Source: Calcarisporiella thermophila CBS 279.70 (taxonomy: Eukaryota; Calcarisporiellomycota). Taken from it: a stretch of 64,000 nt of DNA. The position numbers were made by a program, and so were the translations under genes. Position 1 is the stretch's first letter, and each line of letters starts with the position of its first letter. Of the stretch, positions 10,401-21,722 are shown piece by piece. The notes under the pieces are model-generated. The model did no database searches. It saw only the letters and a list, made by a program, of their open reading frames with translations, and had not been told where the DNA came from. The stretch is taken from positions 291,149 to 355,148 of the forward strand of contig NW_027192206.1 in NCBI RefSeq assembly GCF_041956535.1. Direction: 5' to 3'.

Positions 10401-13275
10401 TTATAGCTTGTCATAGTAACTAGAATGCAAAAAGAGAGCAGATGAGTGATCCATCCAATGCAAACACTACCAGCTGAGAAGAACGCAACATACCGATCAA
10501 GAGGAGGAACCTCTTCAGAAAGACCCTTGCGCTTCCGCACACCAGTGATAATATCGTAGACCTTGTTTCCGGACTCGAGAGGGTTGCCAGGCATGAGCTG
10601 CCAGTGATCGAACACCATCTGAGGGAAGGCCTGACCACCGGTCTGGGAACGGAGATCAGCAGTGAATCCGAAGGACTCGTTGACGGGGATGTAGGCCTTG
10701 ACGTTGTAGAGCGGGGTACCAGGGCGCTGCTCCTCGGAGAACACGTGGCCACGGCGACGATTGAGGGTGGAGTAGATACCACCAATGGCGTTCTCGGGAC
10801 ACTGGATCTCAACAAGGTACATGGGCTCCATGATGGTGGGGTTGGCAAGGAGCATAGCAGCGTATACGACACGACGGCAGGTAGGCATGATCTGACCTCC
10901 ACCACGATGGATAGCATCAGCGTGCAAGGTAACATCGAGGATGTTGAAGCGACAGCCACGCATGTTCTCCTCAGCAAGGACACCCTCCTTGGTAGCCCAC
11001 TGGAATGCAGCTACGCAAGAGTCCTTAATTTCATTAAGGTATTGCACAGCCTTGGTCTGATCGACAAGCAAGTTGGCGCCAGTGGTGTCGGGACCGAAGG
11101 ACCAGATCTTACGGGCATCGGTGACGTCCCAGCCGTATTCTTCAGCAAGAAGACGGGCACGAACCTTGAAATCGTCACGGGCGCTGACCTTGCCGGATTC
11201 GATGTCGTTGGAGAGCTCCTCGGCGAGGGGTTCAGCCTTCACGAACAGACGGTTGTGCTTGTTGGGCGACTTGGAAAGAGCGGTCATGGTGGACTCAGTG
11301 GTCACGGTCTCACGGTACTGCACGACAGGGTCACCAGTCTTGATCGGGACCTGAGCGTGATCCTCCTCAAGATCTTTCAAGCAAATCTCCAAGTGGAGTT
11401 CACCAGCGCCGGCAACAATGTGCTCACCGGAGTCGGAGGTGTAGCACTGAACGCAAGGGTCGGACTTGGAGAGACGCTTGAGACCTTCGACAAGCTTGGG
11501 AAGATCGTTGGCGTTCTTGACGTCGACGGCGACTTGCACGACAGGGGAGACGGAGAATTTCATGACCTTGAGGTTGTGCGCAGTCTCGCTTGTGGTGATG
11601 GTACCGGACTTGAGCAAGAACTGATCAACACCAACAAGACCCACAATGTTACCGGCGGGACAGTCCTCAATGGCCTCAACATAGCGACCCATCATGAGAA
11701 TGGTACGCTGAATGTTCTTCAAGAACAAATCTTCCTTCTTGCCAGGCTGGTAGTTAGGACCCTGAATGCGGACCTTCTGACCGGAGCGGACAGTACCGGA
11801 GAACACACGACCGAAGGCGTAGAAACGTCCTGAACGAATAAGAAGAATAAGCATGCGTAGACGAGAGAAACGGAAAAATGGAATACATACCCTTATCAGA
11901 GGTTGGCACCATCTTGGACACGTAAAGCATGAGGGGTGCGTTGGGGTCGCAGTTGCGGATACCGTTGGCGCACTCATCATCTTGAGGACCCTCATAAAGA
12001 TTCTCCACACGATACTTCTGAGCAGTAACTGGCGAGGGCAAGTGGATACAAATCATTTGAAGAAGAGCCTCACCGGCGGGCAAGAATTTGCGCATCACAA
12101 CCTTGAGGAGGGCCTTTCCTTCAAGATCCTTCTCGTCACTCTTGAGGGGAATTTCGAGTTTGGAGAGCATCATCTCAGTCTGCTCCTTCTTGAAGTTCAT
12201 GATGGCATCGAAGAGCTTGTAAATAGGATCAAGAACGAACATACAGAAGGCACGCTCAAGAGGCTTGCCAGCGGCATCAGTAGATTTAGTAGTCCACTTC
12301 TTGGTAGCGGGATTGAAGTAGTTCTCGCCCCAAAGCTTTTGCATCATCTTCTCGCGGTCAACACCGAACTTCTTGGAGTAGCGGCTGGCGAACTGGCGGA
12401 GGGTGAAACCCCATCCGTGAAGACCGGAACCGAAGGCGACGGTGCCCTTCTCGGGGTACACCTGCACATCACCGAGGATCTTATCGTTGTAGGTGGAGAT
12501 AATCACGTTCACGGTCTCGATGGTGCGTTGGAAGGACTGGTAGAGGTCCTCCTTGGGAAGTTGCAATTCGAGGAGAGCACGGTCAACCTTGTTGATAATG
12601 ACAACAGGCTTGATACGCTCACCGAGAGCCTGACGGAGCACAGTCTCAGTTTGCACGCACACACCCTCAACACAGTCAACGACAACGAGAGCACCATCAG
12701 TGACACGGAGTGCAGCAGTCACTTCAGATGAAAAGTCGACGTGCCCAGGAGAATCGATCAAGTTGATCAAGAACTCCTTACCTAGTTTGATTATATAAGA
12801 AAGCATAAGTCATTCGATTAGAGGATTAGTGCCATATATAAAAAATCAGATTATAAATCAAAATTACCCTTGGTTTCCTGCTTGACATCGGTCACATCCT
12901 CGTCGTCAAGAGCAAAGAACATGGAAATGGCGGTGGATTTGATAGTAATACACCGGTCTTGTTCGTCTTGGCGGGTATCGGTGAAACGAGTTTCTCCGGC
13001 ACGAGCGGAAGAAATAATACCGGCCTTAGAAACAAGGGAGTCGGTCAATGTGGACTTGCCGTGGTCTACGTGGGCAATGACGGACATGTTACGCACGTTC
13101 GTGACACGGTCCATAAGACCACGAATCTAGTTAAAGGAAATAAAATGATTAAAAATGATCCTCATGTAAATTTTCAAATGGTCGTTTGTGCAATATTTGG
13201 CTTCGGAAAAAAGAGTGTATAAATTCCACAATATCGCCAAATAATACATACTTCATCTACGGTAAAGTTGACCAT
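10401..13275 (-). CDS. EFT/eEF2: Translation elongation factor 2 (eEF2)
   Basis: Five exons: 13252-13275, 12868-13126, 11891-12781, 10494-11829 and 10401-10419. They give 842 aa, the same length as yeast eEF2, with a 24-nt first exon (MVNFTVDE) and a 19-nt last exon (..YYDKL). eEF2 is the GTPase that drives ribosomal translocation. G motifs are intact: [20 protein letters not shown] and NKVDR. The RFTDTRQDE site (the Thr phosphorylated by eEF2 kinase in animals) and the diphthamide loop [14 protein letters not shown] with its His are present. Codon use is strongly biased to C/G endings, as expected for a very highly expressed gene. That bias also produces long meaningless antisense ORFs. It diverges from MetRS across 232 bp. 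Confidence 0.98.
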
Positions 13276-13507
13276 CTTTGCTATTTATCGATGAATGGAT
13301 GGATGATAAAAATGTAAAGATAGATGCAAAGACGTTCCGTCCACGAGGGAGTGATAAAGAACAGGGATTGAAAAAAAAATTTCTTCGCAGGTTTCTTATT
13401 GTGGTGTGAGATAGAGAACTGCGCCACAATATTGACGCATAAAATATAAGGGGGAATTACTGCCAACTTTGTAAATTTTACTAATTTACAACATTTTTGA
13501 GAGAAAA
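13276..13507. promoter_or_regulatory. Shared 232-bp intergenic promoter, eEF2 / MetRS
   Basis: The eEF2 ATG (13275, minus) and the MetRS ATG (13508, plus) face away from each other with only 232 bp between them, so both promoters must lie here or extend into the neighbouring gene. The segment is AT-rich with poly-A near 13370-13382. No clear TATA box was assigned to either side. That the two translation genes are co-regulated is inference from position. Confidence 0.6.
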
Positions 13508-15571
13508 ATGGGCTCTAGAAATATTGACGATCGCCATCTTAATAAAGAATTGCGCATTTATGAGCAAGATGACAGCATAAAGTATGCTTCTGCTTGGATG
13601 TTTGGCTAAGATTATCATAAATTTCTTATCTAATCTTACTAGGCTGCCAAAGAAGGGGGAGCGCAATATTCTTATCACGTCCGCGCTACCTTATGTTAAC
13701 AACACGCCTCATCTTGGCAATATCATTGGAAGCGTGCTTTCTGCTGATGTTTTTGCTCGCTATTCTCGGCTCCGTGGTTACAATACCTTATATATCTGTG
13801 GCACGGATGAGTATGGTACAGCAACCGAGACTAAAGCACTCGAGGAGGGGCTCAGTTGTCAAGAATTATGTGATAAATATAATGCGATCCATAGAGAATG
13901 CTACGAGTGGTTCATGATTTCATTCGATCACTTTGGGCGAACCACAACTCCCCAACAAACTGAGTAAATGTCGCTATAAAATTAGTCTAATTCTTTCATA
14001 TTGTATTGACTTAATTTTTTACGTAATAGAATTGCGCAAGACATGTTTTTGAAATTGCACAAGAATGGCTATACTCTTGAGGAGAGTGTTGTCCAGCTCT
14101 TCTGCGAGAAATGCCAGAGATTCCTTGCCGATCGTTATGTGGAGGGCACTTGTCCCAAATGCGGATATGAGGATGCACGAGGTGACCAATGCGACAAATG
14201 TGGGAACCTGCTCAATTCAATTGAGCTCATCAACCCGCGCTGCAAATTAGACGGAAATACACCTATCACCCGCGAGAGCACACATCTCTTCCTTGATCTT
14301 GCAAAATTGCAACCGGCATGCGAACGATTCTTTGAAGAGACAGCCACTGATGGAAAGTGGACTGCGAACGCCAAGGCAATTACTCAGGCGTGGCTTAAAG
14401 ATGGGCTAAAACCGCGATGCATTACCCGTGATCTCAAGTGGGGAGTGCCTGTGCCCTTACCCGAAATGAAAGATAAGGTGTTTTACGTATGGTTCGATGC
14501 GCCAATTGGGTACCCATCAATTACTGCTAATTACACGCCTGAGTGGGAAAAGTGGTGGAAGAACCCAGAAGATGTCACATTATATCAATTCATGGGGAAA
14601 GATAACGTTCCTTTCCATACAGTCATGTTCCCGTGCACACAATTGGGCACAGGAGACGATTGGACAATCCTAAGCCATATCAGTACAACAGGTAAAAATT
14701 AATAGCTCTCCTATATTCTCTAGTATACATCTGATATCCCTCATCTTTTGCAGAATACCTCAACTATGAGACTGGTAAATTCTCCAAATCACGAGGCGTC
14801 GGCGTGTTCGGAAACAATGCAAAAGATACAGGTGTGCCTTCGTCTGTCTGGCGCTATCACCTTCTCTCCAACCGACCAGAGTCCAATGATAGTCAGTTCA
14901 CATGGCGCGATTTCATCTCTCGCAACAATAATGAGCTGCTTGCAAATCTCGGAAATTTCTGCAGTCGAGTCATCAAATTCGTTGTTGCGAAGTTTGATAG
15001 CGTGATCCCAGAATTCCAACTCACTTCTGCAGAAGAACCAGTAGTGCAAGAGATTAATGATCTCCTGGCCAATTACATTGAAGATATGGAACAATTACGA
15101 CTGCGTGCCGCACTGCAAACTGCTATGAAGATTTCGGCGCGTGGAAATCTATTTTTGCAAGACAACAAGCTGAGCAATGCGCTACTTGAGGAGCCTGAAC
15201 GTTGCGCCTCTGTTGTCGGATTGGCCATTAATATAATTTATCTGCTTTCTGCTCTAGTTTCACCTTACATGCCGACAACCACCGAGGCTATTCTTCGTCA
15301 GTTGAATGCACCGGCTCGGTTAATCCCCGACCGCTGGACTGGCGACGATATCCTTGGAGGTCATCGAATTGGTAAACCGGAATATTTGTTTACAAGGATT
15401 GATTCCAAAATGGAGGAGCAGTGGAAGAGCATATATGGTGGAGAGCAGAAGGAGGAAAAGAAGGACAAGAAGAAGAGCAAGAAAGAGAAAAAAGAAAAAA
15501 AGAGTGTTAAGCCTGAGGAAGTTAAATCAAAGGATGAAAGCAAAGTGAATGGCGCCGATCAAACCAATTGA
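13508..15571 (+). CDS. MES1-like: Methionyl-tRNA synthetase, cytosolic type
   Basis: Four exons: 13508-13581, 13643-13963, 14030-14691 and 14754-15571 (624 aa). It charges tRNA-Met with methionine for initiation and elongation. The Rossmann fold carries [16 protein letters not shown] (HIGH motif as HLGN), four CxxC pairs form the zinc knuckles (CEKC, CPKC, CDKC), and KFSKSRG is the KMSKS loop. The anticodon-binding helical domain follows. The C-terminus is a Lys/Glu-rich tail (about residues 575-624). Yeast Mes1 has an N-terminal GST-like domain that binds Arc1. Here the catalytic domain begins after only about 30 residues, so that domain is absent. The start codon gives a short N-terminus with no mitochondrial presequence. 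It is paired head to head with eEF2. Confidence 0.96.
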
Positions 15572-15713
15572 TAGATGTTTTTTTTTATAATCGAAACTAT
15601 ATTATTTTTTTTACGTGATAGATACTGAAATTATCTTTTGTATTAAAGGGTGACCTCTTTTCATATCCCATTTTGTTTTACGAATCAAAATGATTACGAG
15701 ATATCACAAAGAT

Positions 15714-17413
15714 TTATTTATCATCAGAAAAAAAGTCTGTCAGGACACCACCCCATCCACCGAAAGAATTCCCATCATTTTCTTGCGATGCTTCATCAGA
15801 CATCAGTCTATCATCTTGTACAAGTTCGTCGCCCCATAAATTTTTTTGCATTGAAGATTGCTGCTCAGAAGAGAATGGAGCACCAGTGGAAACAGGTGGG
15901 ACTGAATTGTCGGATTCGGAGGAATTGTGATGATCATAGCTATCTTCTCCTTGACTCATACCCATAGGAAGCCACATGAATCTAAAATAATAAGAAATGT
16001 AAATGAATAAATGGCTCGATAGTTCTATTGTCGATGGGATTGAATGTCACCCTCCGCTTCCACTCGAGTGTCGAGAGAAAAAGTCAATATCAATATTAAT
16101 GGCGCAGGCTAGAGCAACAGTTCGCTCAGCTAGTGAAAGCGTGTGCCCATGCTCCGATACGGCATCCTATTGGGTTGCAGGGTTTAGCGAGGAGCGTTCA
16201 GTACTGGAGGATTTTGCGATACACTAATATATTACCATCCTAAGCACGAACTGACTCGTGTCAGTAAAGATCTCGCGCCCAAAACCTCTAAAATTTTTAT
16301 TGATCAAAGCAACGCATTCATCTTTGAGTACGGATAGAGATTAGTACTATAAATCGCGGTTTAATATCTAAAAAATAGTACTGTTTTCATTCTTCATTTC
16401 GAAATCCCAAGAGAGAGGTGGAGCGTCAATCAGAGCAAACTGCTTTTTTCTAATTCAATAGTGATCATATTAGCCAAGCCATTTCAAGATCCATATAAAG
16501 CAACAACAACTATACCCTACGAAGAGTTCATATTGTCGGCGAAGGAGGTGGAATTTTTGATGGACCTTAATAATATTGTTCAATATATATGTGATTATCC
16601 ACGCTTGAAAAATTACATAAATGAATTCTCACCTCTCCAATAATCTGATCATTTTCAGTCATAACATAAATTCGACTTGTCAAAAACCAGACAAACGGTC
16701 TCCATACCTAAAGACGTTGGCCAGAGTTATTAATGATTTCGATACTTATAACAAAATAATAACAAAAAAATTAGTACTTTCAAGAGGATATTCCCATTGA
16801 TATCTAAAATACTAGCACTGAAGCGACGTCTAGTCCCTAGGAATTGTCGTGAAATGCTCTTTCCAAACGAGTCCTCTTCAACGATAAACCCTTTTGTGAA
16901 AATTAAACAATACTTGAACATTAGATCATAAGGATCAAATGATTTATGCTCAGAATTACCTAGTGGATTCCCATATGGATCGACTATAGCATACTTATTT
17001 TCTTGATCGTAGCCAACAAGTAGCTGCATCATTTCCAACTGTCTTGTGATGATTATTGCAGGCTGTGCCAGTATTCTGCTAATAGGGTGATGACGATCTA
17101 TTATCCCGGAGTTGTTTGGAGGGAGAGAGACAGGTCTATTTAAGCGAGGATCACTAGGTGCTACATCATGTTGCTTCCATTGCTGATAAGGGTAATTGTT
17201 GGTATCTTGTTCACGAGGTTGAATGCGCTTGACAGCTGGATTTATAATCCGAAGTCGAGTGCCAGCTTGGCGCGGAACTCTCAGAGACGCAAAAGCACGG
17301 AATTCGCTTGCTACGTATTTCTGGGGAAGAACACGATTATTAACATGGGATGCTATAGGAAAGAGATATTTTCGGCAGCAAAGTGTTCGGCATGTGGATA
17401 GAACAGTATTCAT
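15714..17413 (-). CDS. Phospholipid scramblase family protein (Aim25/PLSCR type)
   Basis: Seven exons: 16778-17413, 16633-16707, 16516-16565, 16382-16449, 16236-16321, 16051-16166 and 15714-15981 (432 aa, phases all consistent). Scramblase-family proteins are linked to lipid movement between membrane leaflets; the yeast member Aim25 is mitochondrial. Family blocks in order are HHPISRILAQPAIIITRQLE, YAIVDPYGNPLG, RQFLGTRRRFSASILDINGN, RRQYELFVG, FRGFGREIFTDTSQF, and LACAINIDIDFFSRHS, followed by a Ser/Asp-rich tail. I chose the ATG at 17413 because it opens a basic, hydroxylated, presequence-like N-terminus (MNTVLSTCRTLCCRKYLFPI). An in-frame ATG at 17509 would add 32 residues. It is divergent from the glycosyltransferase at 17749. 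Confidence 0.9.
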
Positions 17414-17748
17414 GATTAATATACACGCCAAAGGGGTGAAGATTAAACCTGTCACAAAACTCTTAAATTTCTTTTGACTATCCCGGACTTCTTTATCAAT
17501 AATTTCCAAGCCACATCTAAAGAAGGAAGGTCATTTTATCCCTATATCCTAAGGATCGCGTCGTACAGGCTTGATGAGGTAACGGTCGATTTGTATTACT
17601 GCAACCGAATAATACATAATGATAATTAAATAGGCCGAGTCATTAAATAATCCCCGTAGTTTGTTCCAGATTGAAAGTCTTCCTCAATTTTACTTTTTAT
17701 TGCCCCTTTATTATCTCCTAGTTTTTTCTCCTTCATTATCTTAAGCAA

Positions 17749-19263
17749 ATGACCAACGAGATAGAATATCGTCATTTTCTTTTCGTTTGTATTGGGTCGA
17801 TGGGAGATGTGATGCCGTCTGTGTGTTTGGCAGCAGGACTGCAAAAGCATGGGCATAAAGCTACTATTGCTACCTACAAACGCTACGAACAACTAGTTCT
17901 GAACGCCGGTCTCTCTTACTATGAGCTCTCTGGCGATTTAATCGACACGATAATGACAGAGAAAAAAGCACGGCAAGAAGAATTTACCAATCCATTTTCT
18001 GGGTTTACTAAATTCGCTAGCGCAATGGAGCCAACAATACGCTCTTTATATCACGACGCGGACAATGAGTCGATGTGGATGGGCAAGGATTGTAAGCATC
18101 TTATTCACACTCTTAAAGTTTGTAAAATATTAACTTTTATATTCATATTAGGTGTAGTATTAAGTTGTATGTCAGTTGTACTTTATCCAGATGTAGTGAA
18201 GCGCAGAATACCATTTGTATATTTGGGACTACAACCCCTTCGGCCAAATTGTACGTACAATTCATTAAACTTTAAGAATTTTCATGTTCCTTATGTGTTC
18301 TCTCCAGATTCATTTTCGCCACCACTCTTGAACCAGCCAGCGTTTGGTTTCCATTGGATTTTTACTCGCGGCATGTGGTTTGTCCAGGACTGGGCCATTA
18401 GATTTATGTACTTGAGCCATGTAAACACGCGTCTCAAACAATTTGGCATGATGCCTTTGCCACAAGCTCCAGGGCAAGCTTTCTTTAAATCAAAGAAGAT
18501 TCCTCAGATCCTGACCTTCAGTCCGACCCTCCTTTCGATCGTAAAACCTGAGGATCGAGCGAAATATAACGATATTCAAGTTGGTTACTTTGCTCCTCCG
18601 ATTGATACCTACACTCCCCCCGATGATATGGCTAATTTTCTTAACGCGGACGGAAAAATGAAACCTATCTACTTTGGCTTTGGGTCAATGAGTACTGCTT
18701 TCGAACATAAGTCTGAAATCGCACAACAACAGCTCAAGTTGTGGCTACGGGTGCTAGACGGGATCGCGCAGACATATCCTCAAGTGCGAGCATTTTTCTG
18801 CTTAGACAAAACCTTGATTCAATCGCCAGAACTGGTAGAGCGTATACACCGCGGTCAAATATACGCTACCGAGAAGCTTGTGCCTCACAGATGGTTGTTC
18901 CCAAGATGCCTTGCAGCAGTGCACCATGGTGGAGCAGGTACAAGCCATGCTGCACTCGAAGCGGGCATACCCTCAGTGGTTGTGGCGTACGTGGGTGATC
19001 AAAGATGGAATGGCTCTCTACTAATGCATAAAGGCATCTGCTCAGCTGTAATTAGGTTCAAAGATCTGGCGGTTGGGGCATTAGTGGATGCTGTGCTTGG
19101 CGCTGCATTCGACGATGTAGTTTTGGATCAAGCCAAAAAACTTGGGGACGAAGTGCGCACGCGCGAAAAGGATGCGGTGAATGACGCGTGTGAATTTTTG
19201 AGGGAATACTTCAACAAGAAGCCTGGAGGGCACTGGGAGGATGAGGCATCGGAGATATTTTGA
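17749..19263 (+). CDS. GT-B glycosyltransferase, sterol-glucosyltransferase-like (UGT/GT28)
   Basis: The frame is open for 504 codons, but a canonical intron at 18092-18151 (GTAAGC...TTAAC...ATTAG, 60 nt) almost certainly removes 20 residues, leaving 484 aa that read KDC|VVLSCMSVV across the join. GT-B enzymes of this family move glucose from UDP-glucose to lipids such as sterols. The N-terminal GSMGDVMPSVCLAAGLQKHGH is the GT28-like Rossmann start. The C-terminal HHGGAGTSHAALEAGIPSV and GDQRWNG form the UDP-sugar binding signature seen in Atg26-type sterol glucosyltransferases. The PH and GRAM domains of Atg26 are absent, so this is the catalytic part only, probably soluble. The acceptor is unknown: sterol, other lipid or secondary metabolite. 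Confidence 0.88.
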   Translation: MTNEIEYRHFLFVCIGSMGDVMPSVCLAAGLQKHGHKATIATYKRYEQLVLNAGLSYYELSGDLIDTIMTEKKARQEEFTNPFSGFTKFASAMEPTIRSLYHDADNESMWMGKDCKHLIHTLKVCKILTFIFILGVVLSCMSVVLYPDVVKRRIPFVYLGLQPLRPNCTYNSLNFKNFHVPYVFSPDSFSPPLLNQPAFGFHWIFTRGMWFVQDWAIRFMYLSHVNTRLKQFGMMPLPQAPGQAFFKSKKIPQILTFSPTLLSIVKPEDRAKYNDIQVGYFAPPIDTYTPPDDMANFLNADGKMKPIYFGFGSMSTAFEHKSEIAQQQLKLWLRVLDGIAQTYPQVRAFFCLDKTLIQSPELVERIHRGQIYATEKLVPHRWLFPRCLAAVHHGGAGTSHAALEAGIPSVVVAYVGDQRWNGSLLMHKGICSAVIRFKDLAVGALVDAVLGAAFDDVVLDQAKKLGDEVRTREKDAVNDACEFLREYFNKKPGGHWEDEASEIF

Positions 19264-19469
19264 ATACGCTTAACTTATTATTTGTAATTGAATCTGTATT
19301 TATCAGAGGATACTCTACTTTAGCACGTTTAATTCAACGAAATCTTTCAGTGAAAATTTCAAAAAACAAGCATATTGAAGGTAGAATCCTCTAAGTTACA
19401 GAAGGGAAGAATTTAAAAACATATTCAAATGTTTCCCTTGCCATTCGTGCAGATCATAATCGAAATCGT
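19264..19469. other. Short 3' spacer between convergent genes
   Basis: AT-rich, no ORF or structure seen. It should hold the polyadenylation sites of the glycosyltransferase and the minus-strand hypothetical gene. Confidence 0.4.
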
Positions 19470-19889
19470 TCAGGATTTCAATGATCGAATCCTTCCGATT
19501 TCACTTAAAGGAAATTCACGTTCAACATCAAGTGTGAGTGGAGTCATGGGCGCATTATCTCCAGTAGATGATGCAGGCTTCAATACAGGACTGCGAAGAG
19601 GCGTCTGAGGAGTGACATTATCGAATGTGGGGATGAGGTCTTTCAAATCAATGGTGAGGTCATTGTTTGGGGTTTCCTGCTGTGAGAGATTTCTTGAGCT
19701 TGTTACAGAGGGTACAGGGGCGTGGGAGTTGGAGAGGGGGGTAGAACTGCTTTCTAAGAACTGGGTTGTCATGAATGCTATGATTTGCGTTTCGAATTGA
19801 ATGACACTATCGATACAGGTCGCGATTATCATAATTCGCAAAGCCTCGAGTGGCGTCGCAACATGTGAACAGGACTCAGACGCAGTCAA
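19470..19889 (-). CDS. Hypothetical 139-aa protein
   Basis: A single open frame, not recognised. The first 45 residues (MTASESCSHVATPLEALRIM through QIIAFMTTQFLESSS) could form amphipathic helices. The rest is Ser/Thr/Pro-rich with TP and SP sites (TPQTPLRSPVLKP, APMTPL), typical of a disordered, possibly phosphorylated tail. It sits between the glycosyltransferase and SURF4/Erv29 and is divergent from the latter. Codon use resembles the neighbouring genes. No promoter element was assigned. It could be the last exon of a longer gene, but no upstream exon was found before the Erv29 start region. Confidence 0.45.
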   Translation of the reverse strand: MTASESCSHVATPLEALRIMIIATCIDSVIQFETQIIAFMTTQFLESSSTPLSNSHAPVPSVTSSRNLSQQETPNNDLTIDLKDLIPTFDNVTPQTPLRSPVLKPASSTGDNAPMTPLTLDVEREFPLSEIGRIRSLKS

Positions 19890-20233
19890 GGTTTTAGTCC
19901 AAGATAATAAAAGAGGAAATCAGAGAAGCTCGCACGGCTTAATAGCTGGAAATAACAGCGGCTTTTCCTCGTAGGCGACCACCGGTAGATCAAAAGTTAA
20001 AAACTAGTTATGTAATGCATTAGAATAAGAGTGTACTTGGTCCTAGTATGAATAGGGCAGTTGTTATGCAATCGTCTAATATTTGCCTTTTCATCTTTCT
20101 CCTTTGAGGTGTTACGCTTCTATTGGCTAGGAGTTGAAATCTTACAACCTTTCAATCTCCAAACAGATCCTCGTTTTATTCTTATTATTTCACGGAGAAT
20201 TGGAATTTCAGCGATTATACGCGTATATACAAC

Positions 20234-21377
20234 ATGGCAGGTGAATATAACGACTGGAAAGGGCAGGTAGATGTCTTGAAGCTTTTACTTGATTTCATTC
20301 GCTTTCTTTTGGATTTACTGGTGGAAATGTGGTTCTCTAACTTTCCGCCCGATATATTCTTATACAACCTAGGTTAAATCCCTCTCATCAAAAGCCGAAG
20401 ACTTACTCGAAACAGTTGGCACTCCATTGAAACCGTAAGCTGATATTTTCAAATGTATTGCATATCTATAGTCCAAATGAACTATTCACACATGATTGAT
20501 CCCATAGATATATGCCTGCAATCGGACGAATGTTGATTGTAGCGACTTTCTTTGAGGATGCATTGCGTATCGTTAGTCAGTGGAAAGATCAGCTATCTTA
20601 TCTTGGTTAGACTGAATTTTGGCTGCTCCAAGAATATCTTAATAGATCCCATATTAACCTTTGTATTATTAGAGCGTCACCGTCATTTCCCTTGGGGACT
20701 GAGCCATTCCTTTTTAATTTTAAATGTTTTGGTACGGTTCGTTTAGACTACCTTATAATGGAGGCGTGTGTTAACAGACTTAAAATTAGACAATGCTCTC
20801 GTGTTCGGTGCTGGTAATCGCTAAAAAGCACTCCGAGATTGCGGTTGGCGGATTAATTGGTGTCGTTATTATGCAAGCTATCGGTTACGGCTTGCTATTT
20901 GATATTTCTTTCTTATTGCGCAATATTTCTGTTATGGGCGGTCTTCTGATGGTGCTTTCTGACTCGCTCTCCCGTCGCCGTCGCATGTTTGCAGCCCTAC
21001 CCTCGCTATCCGAGACAGATCGTCGAAAGTATTTCCAACTTGCGGGTCGTGTGTTGCTAATCTTTCTCTTCCTCGGCTTTGTGCTGCATGGTGAATGGTC
21101 GCTTCTTCGCGTAGCATTTTCAATAATAAGTTTGGCTGCGTGCGTGATGGTTGTTATTGGATTTAAGGCCAAATGGAGTGCAACTTTCCTCGTACTATTC
21201 CTCTCGATCTTTAACCTGATTGTAAATAACTGGTGGTCTATGCACCATGCCCATCCCGAGCGCGACTTCCTTAAATATGACTTCTTCCAGACGCTTTCTA
21301 TTGTTGGAGGATTATTGTTGTTGGTAAATATGGGACCGGGTGGGATAAGTTACGATTCTTTGAAAAAAGAATATTAA
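20234..21377 (+). CDS. ERV29: SURF4/Erv29 ER cargo receptor
   Basis: Five exons: 20234-20266, 20373-20434, 20508-20605, 20673-20731 and 20790-21377 (279 aa). Erv29/SURF4 is a multi-spanning protein that packs soluble secretory cargo into COPII vesicles and cycles between ER and Golgi. Family blocks include PYMPAIGRMLIVATFFEDAL, IVSQWKDQLSYL, NISVMGGLLMVLSDSL, LAGRVLLIFLFLGFVLHG and FNLIVNNWWSMH. The protein ends SLKKEY, a KKxx-type COPI retrieval signal (Lys at -3 and -4), which fits ER return. Length matches human SURF4 (269 aa). The start exon encodes MAGEYNDWKGQ, and all phases agree. Confidence 0.95.
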
Positions 21378-21722
21378 ATATATCTTATCTATTGTTACCT
21401 ATCGCTATTTCCTTTTTGACGAATGTTTCTGTGTCATCTATTACCATTTCTAAGTCTTAGTTTAAGTGTGAATAGGGAAAGAAAATCACTGTAATTTAAT
21501 GGCTTGCAGTTCAGTTGAATTAGCGCGTTTTAAAAAGCCAAATATTAAAATATTGTCACCGTATATCATAAAAAACGAGGGTAAATATCAAAAAAAGCAA
21601 AACGCTCACACACAAAGATAATGCATGGAAAAAAAACATCGTGAAGCATGAAATGAAATTGCATTAAACTAAAATAGTGTATTGAGATTATATACTGAGA
21701 AATATAAAATCGGTAAAGCAGA
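21378..21722. other. Convergent 3' spacer
   Basis: 345 bp of AT-rich sequence between the Erv29 stop and the MAP3K stop on the other strand. No ORF with support and no RNA gene recognised. Confidence 0.45.

Noticed and set aside
10604-12731. Long plus-strand ORFs of 409 and 292 codons opposite eEF2
   Set aside because: They are antisense shadows produced by the strong codon bias of eEF2; composition (Val/Gly/Asp/Leu-rich) and lack of signatures fit this, and eEF2 itself is beyond doubt.
18118-18151. 34-nt intron in the glycosyltransferase (donor GTTTGT)
   Set aside because: It would be unusually short and shifts the frame into a stop; the 60-nt intron with donor GTAAGC fits instead.
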